Part shown: in pieces, positions 37,428-49,140 of the stretch | Numbering within the stretch: the first letter of the stretch is position 1 | Layout: each line of letters starts with the position of its first letter | Assembly: GCA_014529385.2 (NCBI GenBank) | Contig: CM043944.1 | Location: 48,090,768 to 48,154,767, forward strand | From: Adiantum capillus-veneris | Lineage: Eukaryota > Streptophyta > Polypodiopsida > Polypodiales > Pteridaceae | Direction of reading: 5' to 3' | DNA length: 64,000 nt | Made by a program: the position numbers and the translations under genes | Notes under the pieces: model-generated | What the model was told of the DNA's origin: nothing | What the model saw: only the letters and a program-made list of their open reading frames with translations | Database searches by the model: none

Positions 37428-39521
37428 CACACACCCTTAACAAGACCACCATTCACCACAAACACATTGTAACTACTCGTCCCATCACTTCTGACACATG
37501 CCACAACTCTGTCACTCTCTTTGCACCACAAAACGGTCCACAAGCACACACATTCACCGACACCGACACACACACAAAGAGTAGGAGAAAAAAGGGGGGG
37601 GGAGGGGGAAATGATGCTAGAATTGGGGGGAACGGCTTGATCTTGCTTAGCAAAGCATTTCTACAACCATCATTATGCAAAAACAATGAGCTTCAACAAA
37701 AAACAGCCCCTCAGGATCCTCATTTGGCTCTCATAGGTCACAAGTATGCAAAAATCCCCAAAAAAGACTAAAAAATGTGTTTTATAGGGGGCCACTGCCC
37801 ATTTTTGGGAACTTTGATTCTATTGGCCCTTTTGGATGCTTCATTTGGAAATTATTGGCAAACCTTGCACCTTTGGTCAACGTTTATCTCTCACTCTCTC
37901 TGCCACACTCCCATGAGGTTGAGGAGGGTGGGCACCAACGCTCCTAAGTTATCTTCAATAAAGTAGGGTTTCAAGGGCCGTGTGAACACTCTTGGACGAG
38001 ACCTACCACATGACATCACCTTGCAAAGCAACCCGACAACATAGGAAACTATTGGTGCTACCCAGAGCCGCCGCATGCGCCCAGGACAACCACCAAAACC
38101 TCCATTATCCGCCCACACGGGCCGCGCATAGCGCTAGAGGTGCCATACCATAGCTTCATGAGGAAGAGGTCTCTCTCTCTCTCTCTCTTGCACATCTAAA
38201 ATGGGACATGTTCTAGACATAAACCCCACGCCCTTGAGCACTTGCCATGCATGTGTGATATACCCCTTGGCCATGTGGCACGCTACGGTGAGGCAGCCCT
38301 AAACTCCTTAACAATTCTCTCTTTAATGTTCTTAAAAAACCTTCCTTTTGTACCAATTTGTGCAACTACCATTTCCTTCTTCCTTGCTCAGTGATCATGT
38401 CGTAGGGCCCGAGTGAATCTCACCACCCCATCTTCAAAATTCCTCCCCGCATTTTGACGTTTCTGAGACCGCCAAGTCTCAGGCGTCCGTCTCTCTGGAA
38501 AATGCATCAAACCTTCAACCTAGCATATCTCGGCCACCACGACTCTGATTGGTGCCTCTTTAAGTCTAGCAGAGTCCACATGAAGTATACCACCTTCTAG
38601 AACCCTGGTAAGGCTAAAAAACCATCAAATGGCACGCCTATTGATTTTCAACATGACCCATAATTGGCCCCCTTGAAATCTTCTATTGGCCATAACTTGC
38701 TCATTTGAGCTTCGATCAATATTCAAAAAGACCAGCATTCTCCACAAATCAAGCACTTCATGTCTATCCATTCACATTAGCTCTGGCCACCTGTCCCCAT
38801 CTGCCATGTCCATCGGGGATCTGCAAAGCATTTCAACTTTGGACCACCATAACTTTCACAACGTGGCTTTGTTTGAGGAGGTGTCTAGGCCTGTATGTAG
38901 AGCACCTCAAACACCACCTTCCAGGGCATCATGTCAATACTTTGGGTATTTTGACCTGCCATCCCGATTGACCCCTTTTGGAGCACTTTTGGCCTAAAAA
39001 ACCACATCAGGCATACATTTCAACCACCACTTGCCTATCCAAGGCCTTCATACCTGCTCTAGCATGCTGCCATGCCCATGTAGATACCCATAGCACTATG
39101 CTATATTGCTTGCAGCATTGACCAACTTTAGTGTCAGCAACGTGCATACCCACAACAAATGAAGCCCTTTGATTTTGTGTCCATGTCTTTTTGCAGCAAC
39201 TGCCACACATCGACGTGCACACAGAAGCCTTGTGATTCTATGGTGAGAATCATAGCGATGGCAAAAGTGATAGCAGTGGGTGGTATCCTTATACGACAAC
39301 TGAGCATAACATAGAGGCCAAGGAGGGCAATGGTAGACCAGCAACAAGAGAGCAATTCTTGCATGCCATGGCAAGAGTATAGAGGCATAAGGCTAGCAGG
39401 ACAATGAGTGCCACTATTCTCATGGCGTAAATAACCTCGACTATATAACAAGCTATGTGTATTGTGTGTGACTGAACAACAACTAAGCTAGTGGCTACTC
39501 AATCTTGCAAATATGTAAAGA
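37428..39521. other. No recognisable gene; retroelement-like non-coding sequence
   Basis: Begins with the right target copy CACAC and continues CA-rich. It has a G-rich run near 37596-37610 and a CT run near 38171-38188. The part 38400-39000 has leader-like phrases such as GGCCATAACTTGCTCATTTG, similar in style to the G1 leader (AGCCATAACTTGCTCAAAC). The ORFs on both strands (up to about 138 codons) have no recognisable domain. Confidence 0.5.
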
Positions 39522-39609
39522 AATATGAAATGGTGAGAAAGCCCTCATTGCCGATCCTCGCTATTGTGAGACCAAGAAGGTGCCCGTGCTCGGTTCTAGA
39601 AGTCATACA
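39522..39609 (+). pseudogene. Fragment of ribosomal protein uS9 (RPS16) C-terminus
   Basis: One frame reads IADPRYCETKK, matching the conserved ADPRRCEPKKFGGRG end of cytosolic RPS16 (uS9). It is followed by a gapped match to the last codons (GCTCGGTTCTAGAAGTCATAC, equivalent to a SRFQKSY-type ending). Upstream bases from about 39522 give a weaker match to the preceding RYDRTLL segment. It lies 60 bases before a second fragment that holds the more N-terminal part, so the order is reversed relative to the gene. Non-functional. Confidence 0.6.
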
Positions 39610-39667
39610 ATTAACTTTCCTCTAGTTTTTTGACTTCTTCTTCCTGCTTCTTCTTAAGAAATGAGCA

Positions 39668-39882
39668 GGGGTTTGATCAAAGATCAATGGCTACCCGATC
39701 AAGCTCGTGGAGCCTGAAATTCTTCATTACAAGGCCTTCAAGCCAACGTTGTTGTCAGGTTGCAATCACTTTGAGGGCATTGATATGCGCATTCGGGTAC
39801 GTGGGGGAGGCACATTTCACAAATTTATGCAATCTCTTGTTGCATTCTACCAAAAATTTATTGATGAGCATTCTATTCGTAG
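39668..39882 (+). pseudogene. Fragment of ribosomal protein uS9 (RPS16) core
   Basis: Reads, with one extra base near 39681, GLIK/INGYPIKLVEPEILHYKAF and then GIDMRIRVRGGG, LVAFYQKFIDEHS. These are the conserved segments of the small-subunit ribosomal protein RPS16/uS9, in order. A deletion between the GGG and LVAFYQK segments removes the QVYAIRQSIAKA-type region. The first codons and C-terminus are absent. The 5' side is a pyrimidine-rich stretch ending TTCTTAAG...GAGCAG, which could be an intron end. No intact RPS16 is in the window. Confidence 0.85.
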
Positions 39883-40289
39883 GCTCTCACTAGCCCGAGC
39901 ATCTATATCAAGGTTCTCTATCCTAAGCAATAATGTATTTAGATTTTTGGAGTACTCTAAAAGCTCAACTCACCAAATGTGGCCCTATAAACTGTGGTTT
40001 TTGTAGGCACACGTGCCTTTACCTATTTGATAAGTAGCATAGCATTAGCAAACACATTCAGAGGTTGGATGCCATGGTTTATGCATCACTCAAGCCCTAA
40101 AGTAAGTCCTTCATTCTCCACCTCATCGTTAGAATGCATATCCTCAAGTTTTTTCCTCATTAGAGAAGATTTTATTACCATCTTTATCTAGGCTACAATG
40201 CTTGTAGCCGCATTGTCACTAGTTTTTTTGTAAGCCCCATAGAATTAGGGAGAATAAACCATTTCCATTTTCATAGGTTTTGAAGCTAG
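39883..40289. other. No feature recognised
   Basis: About 400 bases between the RPS16 fragments and the gypsy RNase H relic. Short ORFs only. Confidence 0.5.
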
Positions 40290-40810
40290 TGGCTCCTCCC
40301 CTAAAAAATTAGACTTTTGAGCAAACTAGTTATGGTAAAGCTCTCTACTTGCACATTATAATCAAGCACTTGTAGTCTCACAAGCCACTTAGAAATCTTA
40401 GTATACACATCCATGTGTTGTTAGACATAAGGAAAGACTTTCTCCGTTCTTACAATTACAACTTTTTGAGGTATAAAATAGAATCTAAACTTTGTGACAA
40501 CAAGCATAAGTGCAAGAACCATGTGTTTTGCATTGATGTAGCCTTTTTTCTGCCCAATCATCATCCTGCTAGAAAAATGCATTGGCTGTATGAAAGTATG
40601 AAAGAAGTTTTCAAATCCTTTTGTGTCAAAATAGCACCATGCATATCATTGCCTACACTTGGGTTGAGAAAGAATATTTCATCCCACTTTGGTGGCACAA
40701 TGGTGGGGTGATAGGCTAAAACCTTTTTAATCTCCTTGAAGTGCCGCTCCTTTTTTTCATTCCAAGTGAAGACATCCATGTAAGTAAGTGATTGCAAAGG
40801 AAGAATCACT
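40290..40810 (-). pseudogene. Ty3/gypsy RNase H remnant
   Basis: The minus strand reads DVFTWNEKKERHFKEIKKVLAY, then GNDMHGAILTQKD, the start of a gypsy RNase H (the DASxxAIGxxLxQ-type block with changed acid residues). A second frame continues with MVLALMLVVTKFRFYFIPQKVVIV, VYTKISKWLVRLQVLDY. Frame breaks lie near 40560 and 40430. RT and integrase are not seen beside it. Confidence 0.7.
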
Positions 40811-42429
40811 CAAGAGAGCAAGTATGCAAACCTACTCAAGTATCTTCCCTTTTGAAACAAAGAAACGACTTGTGCATTGTGGGTATTCTCCGCTATATAT
40901 AGAAGTGATTGTGGTTTCCACTATTGTCACATCCTAAATAGAATTTTTATCAAGACCGTCTTTGGACCTCTCTCCTTTGAGTTGCATTGCCACCAAGACC
41001 AATTGACACACATTACAAAGTAGTATGTGGGGTCCCCCACACCCCCCACCCAAACAAACACACACACACACACACACACACCCAAAAAAGCAAAACATTT
41101 TGCCTTGTGTCATGACAAGGCTTGTTCAAGGCACAACGTGAGAGAGAGGAAGGAGGGATAGAAGTGTAAAGAGGAACTTATAATACAGAGGTTTAAGAAG
41201 AATTAATCCCTTGAACTTATTGATTCAAATTTTCAAGAATGGGCTTGCCACTACCCATGCTAGATCTACTTTGGTTTATTATCCTTAGTGAATTTGAATT
41301 ATAAATTGTACGAAGAAGGTGATGAAGCACCAAAGGGCTCATCACCTATTAAGAACCTATCAAATCTACGGATGATTTGCCTAATGCTTGTTGTTTGTTG
41401 GTCGAGTGGGTTCCAAAATGAAGTGATAATGTGGCCAATTTTCTTACAATGCCTAAAATCCTACTTTAATTATGAGCTATTCCTAAATGGCTTCAAAGAA
41501 AAACATTCACTACCTACATAGTGAAATTACATAGTGCAAGGACACTTTAAAGAGAAGAAAACACTAATGGGAAAATTAAGGAGAAGAAAAATAAAAATGG
41601 ACCAACATGAAGTAGACCACCTCTTTTGTGTGGACAAAAAAAAAGTATTTTGACTTTCCACCTTCATGGGTCTTTTCATTTCATTGTTAAACTCACCCTT
41701 CACTTATGCATTTAAGACATTGTGAAAGGTTTTTTATTTTTCCAAGATTAGGGAGACCTAATAGACTTGACTTGAATTAAACCAAAATAGCCTCCTATGT
41801 ATCAAGCGGACCTTAGAAGGCAAGATATCAACCGTTCCCCCAACACATCAAAAGGTAATTGATCCCATTTAGCTAGTGCATTTAGCTAGTGTAAGAGATA
41901 CAGTAGCCATAGATTTGAAGGGTCGACAACCAAGAAAACCTAGTCCAAAAGGTTAATAAACAAGCAATACTAGTCCAAAAGACCTCATCTAAAAAGAATT
42001 AAGCATTAAAAAAAATCACCAAATCCTCACATCTTCCATCAATAAATCAAGGCCAATAAGATTTTCCATTTATCCAAGGGTTATCGTACCCATGCTAAGA
42101 GGATCAAGAATGCGGTGATTTGTATGTCTTGAACATAGTTAGTTAACCAAATCATCTAGAAAAAAAACGCAATCACTAGTAAAGAAATATGAATGGGACC
42201 ACTACAAGAGCTTAAAAGGTTCTCTCTCCATCAACAACATGCTCTAAGAGTGCTTACAGCAGAAGGAAGATCAACAACCTAGGGAAACTCTCACCTGAGA
42301 GGACAAGGGGATCTCTGCAGCCTCTTCTCCATCAAACCACCTCCTCTTGTAGGCCTCTTGACCTATCTTTAGGATATTCCTTAACATAGCTTGCTTAGGT
42401 AGTTGTGCTTATGACCCATGTCTTGACAG
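40811..42429. other. No gene recognised; (CA)n and possible LTR body
   Basis: Contains a (CA)n run at about 41056-41082 and AT-rich single-copy-looking sequence with only short ORFs. The part to the left of 42429 may be an LTR read on the minus strand (see the next entry); its far end could not be found. Confidence 0.4.
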
Positions 42430-42441
42430 TACTCCCCCCGT
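42424..42441 (-). promoter_or_regulatory. Possible gypsy polypurine tract and LTR start
   Basis: The minus strand reads CACGGGGGGAGTAC followed by TGTCAAGACATGG, the arrangement of a polypurine tract and an LTR start. Just upstream (minus strand, 42442-42500) a frame reads VFKDENSLSRG, which looks like the end of a gypsy pol. No second LTR was found. Confidence 0.4.
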
Positions 42442-42780
42442 GATAGAGAATTTTCGTCCTTGAAAACATCAACGAGATAACTCTGCTTAAGAACATTTAT
42501 TTTTCTTCTAACCTAAACCTCCATCAGGTCAGCTGATCCACTTTAGAAATACCAAATTTGACACTCATATTTGGAACCATCTGCTTGTAGCAAAGACTGA
42601 ACACTATAGAATCGGATGATTGCAATCAAAACATTTTCTAAAAAGACCTTTCCTTTGGCCAAAATGTACCTTGGCCTAGAGCTTAGATTAATAATAGAGT
42701 GTACTTCAAGTGAGATCCTCCAACCGAATAAAACTTATTGCTCTACTTTTCTCAAGCAATTCATTTTAGAAACAGGAATG
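42442..42780. other. Flank left of G1B
   Basis: Possible end of an older gypsy pol on the minus strand at its left edge, otherwise nothing recognised. It ends with GAATG (42776-42780), the left target-site copy of G1B. Confidence 0.5.
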
Positions 42781-43065
42781 TGTTGAGCCAGAAGAGGATC
42801 ACACCCACATTTTTGCTCACACTCATCACTTTGTAACCATTGATTGTAATAAATGTCTTTCCGACATTAATTTTTATTTGAGCCATTCATTAAGTAACGG
42901 GACTCAATTGAGTTTCCAGCTTGTAATCCCGAAGTAATTTCACTTGCTGATGTAATTAGTTAGAGATGTTCTCACCTCCAAGGCTGAGGTATATAAGCCA
43001 AAGTTTTTGTAACCTAAGGGGGGGATTATTAATCAAAGTGAGTTTTTGGAGCGTCGTGACTGTGT

Positions 43066-43132
<67 letters not shown>

Positions 43133-43766
43133 TGTGAGAGTCTTATCTACTTGCTACGCGAGCTACGGAGCCGCCATTGGAGAAGCGACATCGCCATTGT
43201 GTTAGCAACGGCGAGAGCTACGCACAGATACCAAGAGTGCGCGCTATCGGCTTCTATGTGTGGTAAGTTCCTACGAGCTTCGGTGTGAGTTTTCTTCCAA
43301 CTCGTGTGTCGGAATGGAGCGTGCAGCATATCTATAGAACCACAACGAGTAGAGCTACACATTAGTACCATCGGGGTCAAGTTTCGATCACCTGTATTTT
43401 TCGGCCTGTCTTCATACGCGTTTACCGCACGGAGTGGTTGTAGGTTGATTTTGCAGTTTAAGTCTTTAGGGTGTTGTTCTTACCTATTGTATAGACTTCC
43501 CCTTGAGTTTGAGATCAATTCAATGATTCTAGATCCTGTTTCGTATAGCATTCATTCGTAGTACAGATTTCAGTCACTTGCGTATTTTAGAACTTAGATT
43601 TGATTTCCTTAGTAGTGATTGTCATTAGAAGGTCGAGTAGGTGATTTGACACCCACCTAGTTGTTTCCATGCGCCTGCGGGTCAAGCTCCGTCCTCGTCT
43701 GACAAATTCTGTTGTTGGTTGAGTTCTCGCTATTTAGCTTCCGCTAGCGGCGTAACCGCCTTAACA
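42781..43766 (+). repeat. G1B 5' LTR (986 bp)
   Basis: TGTTGAGCCAGAAG ... CCGCCTTAACA. It aligns along its length with the 3' LTR with scattered substitutions. GA microsatellite at 43068-43129. TATA motif TATATAA at 42990-42996. Confidence 0.95.
42990..42996 (+). promoter_or_regulatory. TATA box of G1B 5' LTR
   Basis: TATATAA in the context GAGGTATATAAGCC, conserved in the 3' LTR (60890-60896) and in G1A (20098-20104, minus strand). The GA run starts about 75 bases downstream. Confidence 0.6.
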
Positions 43767-43768
43767 TT

Positions 43769-43786
43769 TGGCGCCGTTGCCGGGGA
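43769..43786 (+). promoter_or_regulatory. G1B primer binding site (tRNA-Asp)
   Basis: TGGCGCCGTTGCCGGGGA, the exact complement of the 3' 18 bases of plant tRNA-Asp(GTC), starting three bases after the LTR. Confidence 0.93.
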
Positions 43787-45212
43787 CGAGAGCCCTAAGT
43801 AGGTGACCTTAGACTAATCCTACGAGGTGAGTCGTATAAACTACTTTGTATACTTTAGTTAGAAAAGATCTAGGAGTGGTGGACTCCGAAGATCTCGAGA
43901 GATACTAGAAAGTGGGGTATTCCTGGGTCTTCCGTGTTGACAGTATTTTTAGTTTAGCTTAGATTTGTTTGTTGTTTTGTTGGTGTTGAGTAGTTGTTGA
44001 TAGAAGAAGAATTTGCTAGTCCGTGAGTGGCAGTGGATCTTTTTAAAATCACAATTACCAAACCCATTTTATGATTAGGAATAGCTTAGGTAGGACTTCA
44101 TTTGATCATGATCTAGAGCTAGTAATCATTGGAGTATTTGCTTGATATGGTTGATTGCATGTTAGATCACTAAACCGTCGAGTTAGTAGTGAAACTTGCA
44201 ATAAACAAAAGTCAGAGAAATTTTCTGTGTATCTGGGAGTTGCTGAGCACTTGAGAAAGCTTTAGGAAGGATTCTGTGCCAAAAAACTGGAAATCTGCAA
44301 CTTTAGACATCATACGCGTATGATGTCGACATCATACGTGTATGATGTCTAAATGACCAAACAGAGACCAAAACAAAAATTTTGACTTTACCAGAGTGTT
44401 CAAAAGGGGGGTTATACCCTAATTTCAACTTAAAACGGGAGCATTAACACTCAAAGAAACCCAAAAAGACAAGCCGGAGTCCAAGAAACGCAAAGAATAG
44501 GAAATTTTGGATTCAGATCTTGTTTTTACATTCAAACCTGACAAAAACACTTGAAACTCAATTATAAACATTGGAGAAGGCTTAAAACCAAGAATAGTCA
44601 AAATCTGGGACAAAAGACATCATACGCGTATAATGTCTTTTAGCACATCCACTGCTTATTTTTTATATCTGACCTGACAAGATTGTTACAAACACTGTAA
44701 ACAGCATAAATATCAAGTCTTGACCCAAATTGATGAAAAAGACATCATACGCGTATGATGTCTTTGACCTAATTTTGGACATATTTTGATACTTTGCCAA
44801 CACAGATCCATTGTAATAGCTGTCTAGAGGTTATATTTCAAGTCTCATCCCATTTGGATCACAATTGACCCAAAACAAGTCAAAAGCGGAAAATTGTCAA
44901 GAAAAGCCTAAATTAGCCATAACTTGCTCAAACAGAGTTCAAACTGAATTTTGTGAGTGGACAGAGCATAAGGGGGCTACTGAGAGTGAGCATAACCAAA
45001 ATAGTCCAAATCTGTGAAAAAAGACATCATACGCGTATAATGTCTTTTTCAGCATAACTGCAACAAAATTCTCACTTGATGAAACAGAAGTTGTTCAACT
45101 GACAAGATTAAACAATTGACCAAGTATCAATCGGTTTGGATCAATTCTGACCACAAAAACTTGGGAGAACAAATTGCCGAGACGGAAAAGTTAAAGTCCT
45201 TTAGGGGAATTG
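43787..45212 (+). other. G1B leader
   Basis: Untranslated leader of 1.4 kb between the primer site and the first ATG. It holds the first palindrome block (44305-45045). No ORF of note. Confidence 0.85.
44305..45045. repeat. Palindrome block 1, G1B leader (five copies)
   Basis: Copies of the 24-bp palindrome (half-site AGACATCATACG, centre ACGCGT) at 44305-44327 and 44328-44350 (abutting), 44615-44638, 44740-44763 and 45022-45045. Copy 4 is perfect. Copies 3 and 5 read ATAATG for ATGATG in the right arm, and copy 2 has CGTG at the centre. Start-to-start distances are 23, 287, 125 and 282. Each copy could form a 12-bp-stem cruciform or RNA hairpin, or bind a dimeric protein; which, if any, is unknown. 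Confidence 0.95.
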
Positions 45213-46604
45213 ATGAATTTGAAATCAAGCACGAATCTCCAGAATAACCAACTAAAACAAGGGGAACAAGCAAGTGTCATATCAACCGACGGAAGTGTAA
45301 ACCAAAGTTGGGTGCAACCATTAGAGCCGATCTTTGAAGAAAGAGCCGATCTCAAGGACTTAGTGCCTGTGAGCTATAGCGGAGATAGATATCTAGATGA
45401 CGAGGGTACCATGTATTTGGTAGTCCTAAACCCTAACATTGTGGACAAGTGGGGATTGATGGGCACCAAAGCCAAAGTAGATGAAGAACTTGAGGAGAAA
45501 GCACCAATAATAAACTTCCCTGATGCGAGGTTAAGAAGAGAGAATGAAACTACAAGGATCCACACTGATAACATCTATGTGGGGCTATACAAATATAATA
45601 ATGGGGAGCAAGATCTCTATTATAGATGTGAAGAACCCTACACTGGAGAGTTGACAGACCAAAAAAGACTTTATGTATTTACCTACACAGAGGGATCGGA
45701 AGTGAAAATTTCCGCTTACGACAAGTATGGGAGGTAATACTCAACAATGGGCAAGAAAGAATTAGAAGGATATACATACTTTGGGGGACCACTACATCAG
45801 TATTATGTTACTTCTAGCTCACAAAGACCAGCACCAACAAATGGAGTGCAAAACCCAATGCCAACAGGAGGACAAAGAACTCAGGCTGCTGACTCTTTCA
45901 GTCAACCTCAGTACTCGAAGCCCGGACCAATGGGATCATTACATTCCAGAGAGTCAATGGATACGAATCAAGGTAGTGCAGTTCCAATCCCCACGTATAC
46001 CACTCCAGGTCCAAGGTTTGAAGCAGAACCATCACATTTACCTCCTAGTAGTAGACTCAGGACAGGGGAACCGACAAGGGTAACCCATGAAGTCCATGAT
46101 GCTAGAGAAAGCTTTAGCCGGGACACAGGAGCAATGAGATTGGTAGCAGACCATAGACGTATGAGACCATCTCAAGTAGCCAAGTGTATGCCAAAGAAGT
46201 ATGGTGGTTCAGGAAATCCGTATGCACATGTGTCACTCTTTAAGCAAGTCTTAAGAGCTGAGCAGATAACAGATTTCCATACACAATACGAGGGATTTGG
46301 TCTTACTCTAGAAGGTACGGCATTGACATGGTTTCAACCACTGAACAGAGGGGGATTCCCTGACATTGACCATTTGCTAAGAGAGTTTGCTGAGGAATTC
46401 TCAAAACGAGGGATTAAGCACAATACGGTCTCACAAATATATGCTTTTAAACAGAGAGAACACGAAAAAGTGAAGGAAGCTTCACTTCGCTTCAAACAAT
46501 ACATTGAGAGATGTCCAGTACGTGAACGACCACAAGATGACAGACTATCTGTTCTCTTTATTGAAGGATTGAGTAACAAGAGAAGCATTGTACTTAGTGG
46601 ATAA
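45213..46604 (+). pseudogene. G1B N-terminal domain and gag core
   Basis: Starts at ATG 45213. The first part (to the TAA at 45735-45737) is the N-terminal domain, shortened by an internal deletion compared with G1A (the YDTSSERSYEIF to KIEDRPSEF part is missing). After the TAA the same frame restarts at 45747 (MGKKELEGYTYF) and gives the gag core (FKQVLRAEQITDF, TALTWFQPLN, RFKQYIERCPVRERPQ). The frame is lost near 46575 because 56 bp present in G1A are deleted. Gag would form the capsid. The TAA corresponds to CAA in G1A unit 1, so the N-terminal domain and gag were probably one protein. Confidence 0.85.
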
Positions 46605-49140
46605 CTGTACGGTTTATGGAGAGGTGTCAGCGGATACAGATTTTGTATCCAGCAGCTCTTCCTCTGTAGCGAGCGAGACTACCACTAAAAAGAATGTTCA
46701 AACAACAACCATGCCAAATGTAGAGCAAATGATAGAAGATGCTCTAAAAAGGATGGCACCGTACCAAAAACCATTGCCAAAACCACTGAAATGGTGTGCT
46801 ATTGAACAAAAATGGACAAACCATCCAATAGAGGAGTGCTATTACAACAAAGGGTATGTAAGGGAGCTTCAGTATGCACCTCCTGCACAATTAGCACCAC
46901 CTCAGGTACATTCAGTACCTCGATACCCAACGAGAAATGTACCAGGACCTATGGGGATAGAAAGACCGCAACCGGTATTGGGACAACAACCACCTTTACC
47001 AGAAGCAAGACCAGTGGGCATTAGATATGCACCAACCTTAGAGAATCAGGAAGAACAAGCCTTAGTGTTTGTTCAAGCCTATTATGAAGAATCTGGTGCA
47101 CACATGTCTCCAACTGTGTATTACCCACCAGAAGAACCCAAACAACCAGAACCATGGGGCATGATTGGGAATGTTGGAACACCAACAGTTACAAGTGCTT
47201 CTGATGAAGAGAGATACAATTTGGACGCAAGAACATTGATTTTCATAGCTCATGGAGGGTTAACAGGACAAAGACCATCCTATCCACAAAGGACGAATCA
47301 AGTGGGACCAAGACCAGCACTAGGACCCTGTTACAAGTGTGGAGGTGACCATCTGATGAATGTTTGTCCACATACGGAAATCATTAGAATTATTGCTTAT
47401 TGCACTGAGTGTGGGGTTACTCACTTCATTGAGGATTGTTCAAAGAATCCAAACAAAGTGCAAAAGACGACATTGAATATGCTAGAAACTATTCCTACCA
47501 GCAGTGGGTCTGAAAATGAAACTCTGATACCAACGCAAGTTGTTACTAGAGCTCAAGCTAAGAAAACCACTAGAGAACCTGAGAATGGAAAGTTAGCGAC
47601 TGAAGTGGTTAGTCAAGGACCGCGGAGTCAGAGAAACACATGGAAAGCTAGAAAAGCACGCATGAAGTTGAGAAAAGAACGTGAAGACGCTATTCTAGCT
47701 GAGGAACTAAAGCAAACTAAAGATAGATTAGAAAAACTTGAGAGTCAAAACGGGAAACGAGAGATGAGCCTGGAAAGAACGAAACAAAAGAGTATCAAAG
47801 AGACAACGAGCTTAAGCTCAGGGGGATCAGTGCTAGTCGACAAAGTACACGAACCATTGGACGCACTGATGAGAGCTTACGAAGCTAGGTTAAAGAACAA
47901 CCAAACACAAGAACAGAGGTGGATGACATACCCAAACGCGGAATTGGAAAAGCAGAGACTTGAAATGTGCCAGAGAATGATCGAGACTGCACAAGCCTTA
48001 TTAGAACCACCAAGAGAAACAATGAATTGTGGAACGGAAAACCCAATTCAGCAAGAGACTATCATTTCACGGGTAGCTGAAAAGACTCCCAGTGCACAAA
48101 AGCCTGAAAATACACACAAGGATGATCGCATAGTATTGAACACAACCGATCAGGAGATAGAGAGTTTTCATCCAATCATACAGAGGTCTTACGGAAGAGA
48201 TGAGGATTACAATGAATTTTGGAAACAAGTGAGAGAGGCAAACTTTGCAAACGAGCTAAGTTGCCAAGCTAATCCGACAAATTGGGAAAAGGACATCAGG
48301 AATCCTCCCATAGTGGAATTTGAGGCAGGATCTCAAGTAGACTTGGATCTGCAATCTTACTGGGGAGATGGGGGCTCTATTAGAACAATGGAGAGCAAAC
48401 CTCATTCACTGAATACCTTATCTTCATACTTGGGAGAGTATGAAGCAAAATCCGAGATTAGAGCACTTCCCTCACGAAGAATTTCATCAGAAAAAGTCAT
48501 GGACTCGCAAGGATTGATAGAGATCTTGTCAACACCAGTGACATGCACTATCACTCTAGCTGAGCTTTTGAGGCTAAGACCACATATGTGGACCACTGTA
48601 GGAAAATTCTTGGAGAAATTTGGGATAAAAGACCCAACATCGAGATTGCAAGAGGGTATACAAGAGCTTAGAAAACCACAAAAGGACGCTAAGCCTGTAC
48701 CCTTAAACAAGGTCGGAGAGTATTGCGAAGGTGAAGAGGGGAATACAACCTTACCAGTTGAATTCCAAGGCGTGAACACGATGGCAATACTAGACAGCGG
48801 AGCTGGGGTAGCCATTGCTACAAAAGAAATCTGGAAAAAATGGGGGAACCCAGCAATAAAGAAGACTAGGTTGAAACTCCAATTAGCAGATGGACACATG
48901 GAGAAACCTGTGGGGTTATTAGAGAAAGTCGTAGTGACTTCTTGCGGCATTGAATACGAACATACTTTTGTTATTGTCGATTTTGGCAAGGAGATTAACT
49001 ATGATATCATACTGGGAAGACCATTCCTGAGACAGTTGAAAATGGTCCAGGATTGGGGCTACGATCACATATACCTGAGAAATATGGAAACCACTACACG
49101 TGTGAACCTGAGAGACCATAGCTACAAAGATGTGAACTGA
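46588..49140 (+). pseudogene. G1B gag C-terminal part and first protease
   Basis: Continues gag after the 56-bp deletion. Two zinc knuckles, CYKCGGDHLMNVC (near residue 248 of this frame) and CTECGVTHFIEDC (near 272), both have the spacing CX2CX3HX4C, one residue shorter than usual. A charged coiled region (about 360-440) follows, then a retropepsin with ILDSGAGVA (Asp near residue 736) and IILGRPF about 75 residues later. The frame stops at TGA 49138-49140, where both G1A units have CGA. The protease would process Gag-Pol. Confidence 0.88.

Noticed and set aside
37355-37771. ORF of 138 codons after C4
   Set aside because: It starts inside the C4 LTR, runs through CA-rich and G-rich sequence and has no domain.
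39007-39451. Overlapping minus-strand ORFs of 71-105 codons
   Set aside because: Low-complexity, Cys/His-rich by chance, no recognisable motif and no start context; not called as genes.
43068-43205. Arginine/glutamate-rich ORF in the G1B LTR
   Set aside because: Translation of the GA repeat; the same holds at 19795-20031 and 60968-61000.
44305-44350. Palindromes as ends of MITE transposons
   Set aside because: No two copies bound a unit with target duplications; the same spacing occurs in two blocks of one element and in both family members.
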